From the NCBI GenBank assembly GCA_022822405.1, contig JAJEBT010000128.1:1-64000 (forward strand): a DNA stretch of 64,000 bases, written 5' to 3'. This DNA is from Alphaproteobacteria bacterium (GTDB lineage Bacteria; Pseudomonadota; Alphaproteobacteria; MPNO01; UBA830). Shown one piece after another: positions 17,699 to 25,824 of the stretch. Position numbers and translations under genes: made by a program. Under the pieces are notes generated by a model that was not told the DNA's origin, made no database searches, and was given only the letters and a program-made list of their open reading frames with translations. Position 1 is the first letter of the stretch, and each line of letters begins with the position of its first letter.

Positions 17699-18675
17699 GC
17701 CTTCTCGAGGTCGAGAACCTGCGCACTCACTTCATTTCCCGCGACATCGACAACCAGATCCGCGTGGCGGAAGCGCTGAACGACGTGAGCTTCACGCTGG
17801 AGGCGGGCAAGGTCCTGGGATTCGTCGGCGAGACGGGTGCGGGCAAGTCGCTGACCGCCCAATCGATCTGCGGGTTGCTGCGTCCGCCCGCCAAGGTCAT
17901 CTGCGGTCGGGTCACGTTCGACGGGCACGACCTGACGGCGATGCCGGCCGACGACCTGAACGCGCTCCGCGGCGCCGAGATCGCGATGGTGGTCCAGAAC
18001 CCGCGTACCTCGCTCGACCCTCTGACGCGGATCGTGGACCAGTTGGTGCGCATTCACCAGGCCCATGCCGGCGGACCGCTTGCCGCATCCCGCACGCGCG
18101 CGATGGAAATGATGGAAGCGGTCGGCATTCCCGACCCGAAGAACCGGGCCAATGCCTGGCCACATGAATTGTCAGGCGGCATGGCGCAGCGCGTACTGAT
18201 CGCGATGGCACTGATGAACAACCCCAAGCTCCTGATCGCGGACGAGCCGACAACCGGGCTGGACGTCACCGTGCAGGCGCAGATCCTCGATCTGCTCAAG
18301 CACCTAACGGAGCGCTTCGGCATGGCGATGATCATCATCACCCACGATCTTGGCATCGTCGCACATTACAGCGACGAGATCGCGGTGATGTTCGCCGGAA
18401 CGATTGTCGAAGCTGGTCCAGTGTCAGAGGTCTTTGAAGCACCAGGCCATCCTTACACCCGGTCGCTGATCGCCGCGACACCCGAGCGCCTGAAGGTCGG
18501 CGGCGGTGCGAAGCTCGGCGGCCAGCCGCCCGACCTGTACAACCTCCCAAGCGGCTGCGCACTCAGGACGCGCTGTGTCTTTGCAAGCGATGTATGCGCC
18601 ACGCCACCACCCCGGACACGGGTTGGCCCGGACCATGACGTGAACTGTCATTTTGCTGGAGACCTGCCGTCATGA
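17695..18675 (+). CDS. ABC transporter ATP-binding protein (DppD type)
   Basis: A 326-residue ATPase. Walker A is GETGAGKS, the signature LSGGMAQR, Walker B LLIADEPTTG, and the H-loop THD. The C-terminal oligopeptide-transporter extension carries the cysteine-containing LPSGCALRTRC and C-x6-C-type residues. The start is most likely the TTG at 17695, overlapping the permease stop (TTGA); a longer in-frame reading through the permease gene is a shadow. It pairs with the next gene as a heterodimer powering the importer. Confidence 0.92.
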   Translation: MSLLEVENLRTHFISRDIDNQIRVAEALNDVSFTLEAGKVLGFVGETGAGKSLTAQSICGLLRPPAKVICGRVTFDGHDLTAMPADDLNALRGAEIAMVVQNPRTSLDPLTRIVDQLVRIHQAHAGGPLAASRTRAMEMMEAVGIPDPKNRANAWPHELSGGMAQRVLIAMALMNNPKLLIADEPTTGLDVTVQAQILDLLKHLTERFGMAMIIITHDLGIVAHYSDEIAVMFAGTIVEAGPVSEVFEAPGHPYTRSLIAATPERLKVGGGAKLGGQPPDLYNLPSGCALRTRCVFASDVCATPPPRTRVGPDHDVNCHFAGDLPS

Positions 18676-19664
18676 CAGTCCCCGTGCTGACTGTCGAGAA
18701 GCTGGTGAAACGGTTCCCGGCCGGGCGATCCGGCTTGTTCGTCAATGCCGTCAACTCGGTCGATCTGAGCATCGCTCCGGGCGAGACGCTCGGCATGGTC
18801 GGCGAAAGCGGATCCGGCAAGTCGACGATCGGCCGAGCCATCTTGCGGCTCACCGAACCGACTGAAGGCAAGATCACGTTCGACGGGCGCGACATAACCC
18901 GGATCCCCGACCGCGAGATTCGCCCGCTCAGGCGTGACATGCAGATGGTGTTCCAGGATCCGTGGAGCGCGCTCAATCCCCGCATGCGGATCGGTGACCT
19001 GATTGCGGAAACGATGAAGCTTCACCTCGATCTCTCCAAGACCGAACGCGAGAACCGGACCGTCAGGCTGGCGGAGCGTGTTCACCTCAGGCCCGAATAC
19101 CTGCGCCGGTATTCCAGCGACCTCTCGGGCGGGCAATTGCAGCGGGTCTGCATCGCACGCGCCATAGCCACCAACCCGAAACTGATCGTGCTGGACGAAC
19201 CGACGAGTTCGCTGGATCTTTCGGTGCGTGCCGAGATCCTCGACCTGCTGGCCGAGATCCGCGAACAGTCGCGGGCGGCGATGCTGTTCATCAGCCACGA
19301 TCTCGGCACGGTGCGGCTGATCAGCGACCGGATCGTCGTCCTCTACCTGGGCGCGGTGGTGGAAACGGCTCCGGGCGAAGCGCTCTTTGCCGATCCCGCG
19401 CATCCCTATTCGCAATCGCTGCTCTCGGCCCACCTTCCCGCCGACCCGGAGGCCAAGCTGTCGCGGCACCTGCTTGTCGGCGAGATCCCTTCGCCGATCA
19501 ATCTGCCGAGCGGCTGCACCTTTCACACGCGCTGCCCGGTCGCCATCGGCGCGTGCCGAAACGAGGTGCCCGGCGCGGAGCGGATCGGCGATGCCGAGCA
19601 CTACGCGAACTGCCTGCGCATCGCGGAAGGCGGGAACCGCATCAAGCCGACGGAGGCCGCGTGA
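18672..19664 (+). CDS. ABC transporter ATP-binding protein (DppF type)
   Basis: A 330-residue ATPase, the second of the importer. Walker A is GESGSGKST, the Q-loop VFQDPWSALNPR, the signature LSGGQLQR, Walker B LIVLDEPTSS, and the switch His is in ISHDLGT. The C-terminal LPSGCTFHTRCP extension is typical of the Dpp/Opp class. ATGA overlap with the first ATPase and GTGA overlap with the following flavoenzyme show strict co-translation. Confidence 0.92.
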   Translation: MTVPVLTVEKLVKRFPAGRSGLFVNAVNSVDLSIAPGETLGMVGESGSGKSTIGRAILRLTEPTEGKITFDGRDITRIPDREIRPLRRDMQMVFQDPWSALNPRMRIGDLIAETMKLHLDLSKTERENRTVRLAERVHLRPEYLRRYSSDLSGGQLQRVCIARAIATNPKLIVLDEPTSSLDLSVRAEILDLLAEIREQSRAAMLFISHDLGTVRLISDRIVVLYLGAVVETAPGEALFADPAHPYSQSLLSAHLPADPEAKLSRHLLVGEIPSPINLPSGCTFHTRCPVAIGACRNEVPGAERIGDAEHYANCLRIAEGGNRIKPTEAA

Positions 19665-21655
19665 CGTCCGCGGCCTACCCCCTGCTCGGAAGCCCGATGA
19701 AGATCGGGCCGAAGACCGCGCGAAACCGCATCTGGATGACCGCGCATGCGACGCTCTTGGTAAAGGATCACCTCTTCACCGACGCGCACGTCGCCTATTA
19801 CGCCGCCCGCGCGAAAGGCGGGGCCGCCGTCATCACGATGGAGGCGATGGCTGCTCACCCGACGACCCAGCCCTACAAGGGCAAGGCCTTTGCCTTCGAC
19901 CCACGCATGGTGCCCGAGTACCGCAAGCTTGCCGACGCAGTGCACGGGCACGGCACGCTTCTTCTCTCGCAGCCCTGGCACCGGGGACGGCAAACCGGCA
20001 GCGTGACGAACGGCCTGCCCGTCTGGGCGCCCTCGGCCGTACCCTGCGGCGTCTACCGCGAGATGCCGCATGTGATGACCGGAAAGGACATCGCGGAGAT
20101 CATTGCAGGTTACCGGCTTTCGGCGCGGATCTCCCGCGAAGGCGGGCTGGACGGGGTCGAGGTGCACGGGATGAGCCACGGCTACCTGCTGAACCAGTTC
20201 CTCTCGCCCGCCACGAATCACCGGACAGATGCCTATGGAGGATCGCTGGAAGACCGGATGCGGATCGTCATCGAGATCCTCGAAGCCACGCGCGAGGAGA
20301 CGGGGCCCGACATGATCGTTGGCATGCGACTCAATTCGGACGACGGCCACGAGGGCGGGCTCGGCCCTGACGACTGGGCCGAGATCGCGGCGCGGTTCGA
20401 GGCGACGGGGATGATCGATTACATCTCGCTCAGCCACGGTACCTACATCAACCGGATGCTGATCTACCCGACTTCCCCCGAAAGGCACGGATTCCAGCTG
20501 GATGCAACCGCACGGGTGAAGTCGGCGCTGAAGCTGCCGGTCGTCGGCGTCGGGCGAATCACCCGCCCGGACGAGGCAGAAGGGTACCTGGCGGACGGGA
20601 AGTGCGATTTCGTCGGCATGGCGCGCGCGCTGATCTCGGATCCGCGCTGGGGCGCAAAGGCGATGTCCGGGGAGGCGAAGCGCATCCGCCCTTGCGTCGG
20701 CGCAAATTGGTGCATGTCCACGATATTTGCCCAGGCCCCGGTCGGATGCATCCACAACCCTGCGGCCGGCCGGGAACTGGAAATCGACGAGGACAACGTC
20801 GCGCCCGCCGAAACACCCCGCCGCGTCGCCGTCGTTGGCGGAGGCCCGGCCGGGCTGCGCGCGGCCTGGACCGCGGCACGGCGCGGCCATGCCGTCACCC
20901 TCCTTGAAGCGAGGGATACGCTCGGCGGCCAGGTTCGCTTCTGGGAAAAGGCGGAGAGCCGCCGCGAACTCGTCGCGGTGGCGGACTGGCTGATCGACCG
21001 GCTGGCGGAGGAAGACGTCTGCATCCGGACCGGCATCCGCGCGGACGCAACGGTTCTGGACGGCTTCGACGCCGTGGTCGTCGCCACCGGCTCGGCGGGC
21101 CTGAAGCACGGCTGGACAATGCTCAGGCCCGAGAAATGGAACGGTCCGCCGCTGCCTGGCGCCGAGTTGCCTCACGTCTTCAGCTACACGGCGCTTCTGG
21201 AGACCGAGCCGGACATCGGCCGTCGCGCGGTGCTTTTCGACACGATGGGCGGGCGGCAGGGCGCGGTCACGGCGGAATACCTTGCCCGGCGCGGCGCGGA
21301 GGTTACGTTTGTCACCCAGCTCGGCCAGCCGTCGCCAGACCTCGCCTCCAGCCGCGACTGGGGCAAGGTTCACGGGATGCTTCGGAAACTGGGCGTCCGT
21401 TTCATGGTCGATCGGGAACTTGCGGAAATCACGGAAGAAACCGTGAGCGTTCGCGACCACTATACCGGCGAAGTCGAAACGCTGACAGGTATCGACACCG
21501 TCGCCATGGTCGTCGGCAACGAAGCCAGGGATGCGCTCTACCATGCCCTCGTCGACCGGGCCGGTCCCGATTGTCACCTGATCGGGGACGCGATGGCGCC
21601 CCGGCGCGTAAGTGACGCGATCCGCGAGGGCGAACAGGTCGCCCGTCGCCTCTGA
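19661..21655 (+). CDS. Trimethylamine-dehydrogenase-like FMN/iron-sulfur oxidoreductase with one cluster Cys missing
   Basis: A 664-residue protein with an Old Yellow Enzyme barrel (VHGMSHGYLLNQFLSP followed by NHRTDAYGG), a cysteine cluster region and a C-terminal dinucleotide domain (RRVAVVGGGPAGLRAA). The start is the GTG at 19661 in GTGA overlap with the ATPase gene. The cluster reads C345-x2-Ala348-x2-C351-x11-C363. Relatives with this layout use four cysteines for [4Fe-4S], so the second ligand is replaced (codon GCA at 20702). The cluster may be absent, three-iron or use another ligand. Likely oxidises or reduces the imported substrate; a demethylase-like role is possible but unproven. 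Paralogous to the protein at 4496. Confidence 0.85.
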   Translation: MTSAAYPLLGSPMKIGPKTARNRIWMTAHATLLVKDHLFTDAHVAYYAARAKGGAAVITMEAMAAHPTTQPYKGKAFAFDPRMVPEYRKLADAVHGHGTLLLSQPWHRGRQTGSVTNGLPVWAPSAVPCGVYREMPHVMTGKDIAEIIAGYRLSARISREGGLDGVEVHGMSHGYLLNQFLSPATNHRTDAYGGSLEDRMRIVIEILEATREETGPDMIVGMRLNSDDGHEGGLGPDDWAEIAARFEATGMIDYISLSHGTYINRMLIYPTSPERHGFQLDATARVKSALKLPVVGVGRITRPDEAEGYLADGKCDFVGMARALISDPRWGAKAMSGEAKRIRPCVGANWCMSTIFAQAPVGCIHNPAAGRELEIDEDNVAPAETPRRVAVVGGGPAGLRAAWTAARRGHAVTLLEARDTLGGQVRFWEKAESRRELVAVADWLIDRLAEEDVCIRTGIRADATVLDGFDAVVVATGSAGLKHGWTMLRPEKWNGPPLPGAELPHVFSYTALLETEPDIGRRAVLFDTMGGRQGAVTAEYLARRGAEVTFVTQLGQPSPDLASSRDWGKVHGMLRKLGVRFMVDRELAEITEETVSVRDHYTGEVETLTGIDTVAMVVGNEARDALYHALVDRAGPDCHLIGDAMAPRRVSDAIREGEQVARRL

Positions 21656-21674
21656 ACACAGGAAAGGACATTCC

Positions 21675-22091
21675 ATGACCCCAGAAGGAAAGGCAGAACT
21701 CGACAAGATCCGCGAGGTTCGGGGCTACACGCTTCCGTTCCACGAGTACCTTGCCGAACTCAACCCCGAGTTGCTGCGCCGTTACGGCAACCTCGCCTCC
21801 TACACGCTCTTCGGAGATGCCGAGGGGCGGTCGCTAGACCTCAAGACCCGGTTCCTCGTTCTCGTCGGCGTGACCTCGGCGGTGAAAGGAGACCGCGAGG
21901 GCGTCGAATGGGCGGCAGTGCGGGCAATCCAGAACGGCGCAACCTGGAAAGAGGTTTACGAGGCCGCCTTCATGGCTGCACTGCCCGCCGGCATCCCGGC
22001 TTTCGAGGCCAGTTGTCGCACGTTCAAGGCGATGAAGGAGGGCGAAGCCCTGGTCGATCTTGAGGTGCCGGAGGACGATGGCGAGACGTGA
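21675..22091 (+). CDS. Carboxymuconolactone decarboxylase (CMD)-family protein
   Basis: A 138-residue all-alpha protein of the CMD/AhpD superfamily. The core helix pair DLKTRFLVLVGVTSAVKGDREGV and AVRAIQNGATWKEVYEAAFMAAL is the family pattern. The redox CxxC of AhpD is absent, so a peroxidase-type function is unlikely and a small lyase, hydrolase or partner role is more plausible. The start at 21675 follows AGGAAAGGACA. It is encoded between the TMADH-like enzyme and a GMC dehydrogenase (GTGA overlap). A second, double-length CMD-like protein at 40488 is also paired with a GMC gene. Confidence 0.8.
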   Translation: MTPEGKAELDKIREVRGYTLPFHEYLAELNPELLRRYGNLASYTLFGDAEGRSLDLKTRFLVLVGVTSAVKGDREGVEWAAVRAIQNGATWKEVYEAAFMAALPAGIPAFEASCRTFKAMKEGEALVDLEVPEDDGET

Positions 22092-23674
22092 ACGAGACGG
22101 CGGACATTGTCATCGTCGGCGGCGGTGCGGGCGGGCTTGCCTTCGCTTGGGCGGTGGCGGAGCCGGGCTTGAAGGTCGTCGTGCTGGAGCGTGGCGGCCA
22201 TATCGACCAACGCCGCGGACCGTCGCTGGACCGCGACTGGGAACTGGCGCTTCAAACCGGCTTCAACGCCAATCCGAACCTGCGGGCGGGGCCGGCCGAC
22301 TACCCGGTCGACGACAGCGCATCCCCGATCAGGCCCGCCTTTTTCAACGCGCTCGGCGGTAGCACGATCCGTTGGGGAGCGCATTTCCCGCGCTTCCGGC
22401 CCTCGGACTTCAAGCCGCGCACTCTGGACGGCGTCGGACAGGACTGGCCCCTGTCCTACGGCGATCTGGAAGGCTGGTACGACCTGAACGACCGCATGAT
22501 GGGCGTGGCGGGCCTCGCGGGCGATCCCGGCAACCCTCCGCGCGCCTCGCGTCCCTGCCCGCCTTTGCCGCTTTGTCCCGCGACCGAGCGGCTGGCCAAG
22601 GGATTCGACATGATGGGCTGGCATTGGTGGCCCTCCGACGCAGCGATCCTGACCACGCCGCGCGAAGGGCGAGACGCCTGCAACAACTGCGGTCCCTGCG
22701 GGCTCGGATGCCCGCGCCATGCTCGCGCCAGCGCCGATATCGCCTACGCTGGAAGGGCCCGCGCGCGCGGCGTGGACATCCGCTGCGGCGTCACCGTGAC
22801 AGGCATTGATCTCGCGGAAGGCGGCGCGCGTGTCAGGGCGCTTTCCTATCTGGACCGAGAGGGTCGGGCGGGCCGCCTGGATTGCTCCGAAGCGGTGCTC
22901 GCCTGCAACGGGTTGGGGACGGCGCGGCTTCTGCTCGCGAACCCGCAGCTTGGTCATCCGCTTCTGGGGCGTGGCCTGATGCTGCATCCGACCGCCATTG
23001 CCTCCGGCATTTTCCGCGAACCGCTGAAGAGCTACCGGGGGGCATTTGCCGCCGCCCTTGTCAGCCAGGAGTTCTACGAAACCGACACGGCGCGTGGATT
23101 CAAGCGTGGCTTCCAGATGCAGGCCCTGCGAGGCCAGGGCCCGTTGACAACCGCACAAGGCGGCTATGGCACGCGCCTGCCCTGGGGGCGGCGCCACGCG
23201 GCGGCGTTCGAAGAGTGCTTCGGACGCACGCTAAGCCTTGCGGTCACCTGCGACGACCTGCCCGAGGAGGAAAACCGGATCGAGACGGACCAACGACGCC
23301 GCGACCGGTGGGGGATGCCGGTGCCAAGAATGGTCTACCGGCTGGGCGCGAACACGCGCGCCATGCGCGACTTCGGCATTGCGCGCGCTACCGAGGCACT
23401 GCGCGCAGCAGGTGCTTGGAAGGTTGTGGTGACCGAACTCTCCCGGGGCGCCGGGTTCCACCTGATGGGCACGGCGCGGACAGGGTCCGACGCGCGGACA
23501 AGCGTGACCGACAGTGACGGACGGGTACATGGGGTGGACAACCTGACCGTCGCCGACAGCGCCCGCTTCGCCTCGGCCGCGGCCGTGAACCCGACGCCGA
23601 CGCTGCAGGCGCTGGCCCTGCGTGCGGCGGACGCCATGCGACGGCGATTGGGACTCGGCGGGGTTTCGGCATGA
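22088..23674 (+). CDS. GMC-family dehydrogenase large subunit with ferredoxin-like cysteine motif
   Basis: A 528-residue flavoprotein, paralogue of the one at 10659. The FAD motif IVIVGGGAGGLAFAW is at residues 7-21, and FNALGGSTIRWGAHFPR at 86-102. The cysteine motif is C198-x2-C201-x2-C204-x3-C208-Pro, the catalytic His is in FHLMGTARTG, and the C-terminal NPTPTLQALALR is present. It starts with GTG, overlapping the CMD gene (GTGA). The next gene encodes a gluconate-2-dehydrogenase subunit-3-like protein, so this is probably the catalytic subunit of a two-protein FAD/Fe-S dehydrogenase that oxidises an alcohol or sugar-like carbon. No signal peptide is seen on it; the export route, if any, is unknown. 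Confidence 0.88.
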   Translation: MNETADIVIVGGGAGGLAFAWAVAEPGLKVVVLERGGHIDQRRGPSLDRDWELALQTGFNANPNLRAGPADYPVDDSASPIRPAFFNALGGSTIRWGAHFPRFRPSDFKPRTLDGVGQDWPLSYGDLEGWYDLNDRMMGVAGLAGDPGNPPRASRPCPPLPLCPATERLAKGFDMMGWHWWPSDAAILTTPREGRDACNNCGPCGLGCPRHARASADIAYAGRARARGVDIRCGVTVTGIDLAEGGARVRALSYLDREGRAGRLDCSEAVLACNGLGTARLLLANPQLGHPLLGRGLMLHPTAIASGIFREPLKSYRGAFAAALVSQEFYETDTARGFKRGFQMQALRGQGPLTTAQGGYGTRLPWGRRHAAAFEECFGRTLSLAVTCDDLPEEENRIETDQRRRDRWGMPVPRMVYRLGANTRAMRDFGIARATEALRAAGAWKVVVTELSRGAGFHLMGTARTGSDARTSVTDSDGRVHGVDNLTVADSARFASAAAVNPTPTLQALALRAADAMRRRLGLGGVSA

Positions 23675-24108
23675 CGGCACCAAGTCTCCTCCCTGTCCTG
23701 CTCGACACGCTTCTGCCGGGCGACGGCGTCGACTGGCCGGCGGCGGGCACCCATGGGCTGGCAGGTCGAGCGCAGGAACTGGCGGCACGTGTCCCAGGCG
23801 GAGAGGAGGCTCTGGAAACCGTGCTGGCGGCTTTGCCTGCGGACTTTGCCGCCAGTCCGCCGGAGGCGCGCGAGGCTCGCCTTCGGGCCATCGAAGTCGC
23901 CGAACCGGAGGCCTTCGAAATGACCGTCACCGCGGCCTACAACGCCTATTACACCGACACGGCCATTCGCGATGTCATCGAGCGACTCACCGGGTACGAG
24001 AATCGACCGCCTCAGCCGAAAGGCTACGCGCTGCCGCCCTTCGACGAGCGCCTTCTCGACCAGGTCAAGGCACGCGGACCGATCTGGCGCCCGGTGCCGG
24101 AGGAATGA
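23671..24108 (+). CDS. Gluconate 2-dehydrogenase subunit 3 family protein
   Basis: A 145-residue protein resembling the small (gamma) subunit of membrane-associated FAD-dependent gluconate/glucose dehydrogenases. It has an N-terminal LLDTLLPGDGVDWPAAGTHG, a helical middle, and the C-terminal TGYENRPPQPKGY/LPPFDERLLDQV, similar to the conserved 'tG.p.p.G' end. In relatives this subunit is a chaperone or Tat hitchhiker for the large subunit; here no Tat signal is visible at its N terminus, so a cytosolic enzyme is possible. It is coupled to the GMC gene (ATGA) and to the EamA gene (ATGA). Confidence 0.7.
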   Translation: MTAPSLLPVLLDTLLPGDGVDWPAAGTHGLAGRAQELAARVPGGEEALETVLAALPADFAASPPEAREARLRAIEVAEPEAFEMTVTAAYNAYYTDTAIRDVIERLTGYENRPPQPKGYALPPFDERLLDQVKARGPIWRPVPEE

Positions 24109-25019
24109 CCGGCCATTCCGGCATCCTCGAGCCGCGACCCGCCGTCGGCGCCGGCGCGATGCTGATCAACACGGTACTGATCCTTGCAATGGGTGTCGCC
24201 GTGAAGACCCTCGCACACATGGACGTGGCGACACTGGAGATGCTGACCTGGCGCGCCGGCGTCATGCTGCTCCTTCTTCTGCCCTTCCTGATGAGCGCCG
24301 AGAATCGCCGGGCGGTTCGCGCCGCAGACATACGGGCCCACGTCGTTCATGCGTGCTTCGGCATCTCGACCATGGCCTGCTTCTACTTCGCGCTTCGCAC
24401 CCTGCCCCTGGCCACCGTGACCTCGATCAACTTCACGACGCCGGTCTTCGGACTGTTGCTTGCGCGACTTCTCTTCGGCGAACGGGTCTCGGCGATTGGC
24501 TGGACGGCAATGGCGATCGGATTCCTCGGCACCCTGCTGATCCTGCGACCGGATAGCAGCGGCATCGGTCTTGATACCCTGGTCGTGCTGATCGGCTCGA
24601 TCATCGCCGCCGCCATGAACCTGACCGTTCGGCGGATGCCGGCGCGGAGCACGAATTTCGCAGTCATCTTCTATCTCAGCCTGTTCGGAGCGGTCTTCTT
24701 TGCCGTGATCGGCAGCCCCGCGGTCGAGACGCCGACCCTGCCGGAGTTCCGGCTCTTCATGGCACTCGGACTGATCGCGCTCGGGGTCCACACCTGCATG
24801 GCATTTGCCTACCGGTTTGCGTCCTCGATGCTGATCGGCGCACTGGACTACCTGCGGATCATCTGGGCGATCCTGATCGGCTACCTGGTCTTTGCCGAAC
24901 AGCCTGACTCCCTGGACGCTGCGGGCATCGCCCTCATCATCGCCAGCGGCTGGATCGTGATGCGCACGCAGTGGACACCGGGATCCACGGAGTCCGTCAA
25001 GCCAGAAGGAAACGCCTGA
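24105..25019 (+). CDS. EamA/DMT-family permease
   Basis: A 304-residue inner-membrane protein with ten hydrophobic segments in two EamA repeats. The first repeat ends with PLATVTSINFTTPVFGLLLARLLFGE and the second with YLRIIWAILIGYLVFAEQPD, the usual drug/metabolite transporter pattern. It may export a product or help take up the substrate of the operon. The ATG at 24105 overlaps the previous gene; a longer in-frame reading upstream is a shadow. It is the last gene of the + operon, and its final 23 nt overlap the converging hydrolase gene. Confidence 0.88.
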   Translation: MTGHSGILEPRPAVGAGAMLINTVLILAMGVAVKTLAHMDVATLEMLTWRAGVMLLLLLPFLMSAENRRAVRAADIRAHVVHACFGISTMACFYFALRTLPLATVTSINFTTPVFGLLLARLLFGERVSAIGWTAMAIGFLGTLLILRPDSSGIGLDTLVVLIGSIIAAAMNLTVRRMPARSTNFAVIFYLSLFGAVFFAVIGSPAVETPTLPEFRLFMALGLIALGVHTCMAFAYRFASSMLIGALDYLRIIWAILIGYLVFAEQPDSLDAAGIALIIASGWIVMRTQWTPGSTESVKPEGNA

Positions 25020-25824
25020 ACCGTTCCGCCGTGGCCTGCGCGGCTTCGGGTGTGCGGGTGCCCGGCAAAACCTCCGCTTCCGCCCTTGGCAATAGCGCTC
25101 GTGCCTCGTCGAACGCAGGCCGAACCAGGTCGTTTTCGGCAAACGTGATCAGGGTCGGTTGGGTGATCTTTGGCACATGCTCGGCCATCGAGTAACGGAA
25201 AGCCGCGCGGTAGCTCTGGTGATACGTCTTGAGCGCCTTCAGGATTTCGACGTAGCGCGCATACAGGAATTCTGCATCCGGCAAGTCATGCGGAGCGCGT
25301 CGCTCCGCCTCTTTCCGGTACCAGGGAAACCACAGGAACTGGTCGCGACAGAACTGCCACGCCTGGAAGGCAAAGGCGCCCTGCTGGTCGGGGACCATCT
25401 CTGGCGCGTAGCTCTTGAGAATCTCGTCCGCATCGTCCGGTGCATAGACGCCGAAGCCGTCGAGGATGAGCCTGTCCACGCGCTTCGGGTGCGACAACGC
25501 GATCTCGCAGGCGATCCGCGCCCCGGTATGCGTGCCGTACAGCCGAAACCGGTCCAGCCCCAGCCGATCCACCGCCCCGATCACGGCATTGGCGTAATCC
25601 GCGATGTCCGGCTGGTCGCCGGGCGGCGGCATGGAATCGCCGTTGCCCATCGTGTCGGGGGCGAAGATCCTGAAGCTCTCGGCCATCTCGGCGATCAGGG
25701 GCTCCAGTTGCCGAGACGATCCCGGCGAGGCATGCAGCATCAAGAGCTGCGGCGCGTCCTCCGCGCCCCCGCAGCGATAGTGGATCTGCCCCCGGTCGAA
25801 GTCGACGAAACCGCGCCGGATCAC
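24997..25824 (-). CDS. Alpha/beta-hydrolase-fold protein without the usual Ser and His
   Basis: A 275-residue alpha/beta-hydrolase by pattern: oxyanion-hole strand LLMLHASPGS (28-37), FAPDTMGNGDS (54-64) and the nucleophile elbow. The elbow reads G97-T-H99-T-G101, with His where the nucleophilic Ser/Asp/Cys normally stands (codon CAT). The acid position AENDLVRP is present. The late strand that normally carries the catalytic His reads GTRTPEAAQ, with no His. Classic ester or amide hydrolysis is therefore doubtful; a lyase, isomerase, binding or cofactor-free role is possible. It is the last gene of the gntR-led operon, overlapping the amidase by ATGA. Confidence 0.8.
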   Translation of the reverse strand: MIRRGFVDFDRGQIHYRCGGAEDAPQLLMLHASPGSSRQLEPLIAEMAESFRIFAPDTMGNGDSMPPPGDQPDIADYANAVIGAVDRLGLDRFRLYGTHTGARIACEIALSHPKRVDRLILDGFGVYAPDDADEILKSYAPEMVPDQQGAFAFQAWQFCRDQFLWFPWYRKEAERRAPHDLPDAEFLYARYVEILKALKTYHQSYRAAFRYSMAEHVPKITQPTLITFAENDLVRPAFDEARALLPRAEAEVLPGTRTPEAAQATAERFRRFLLA

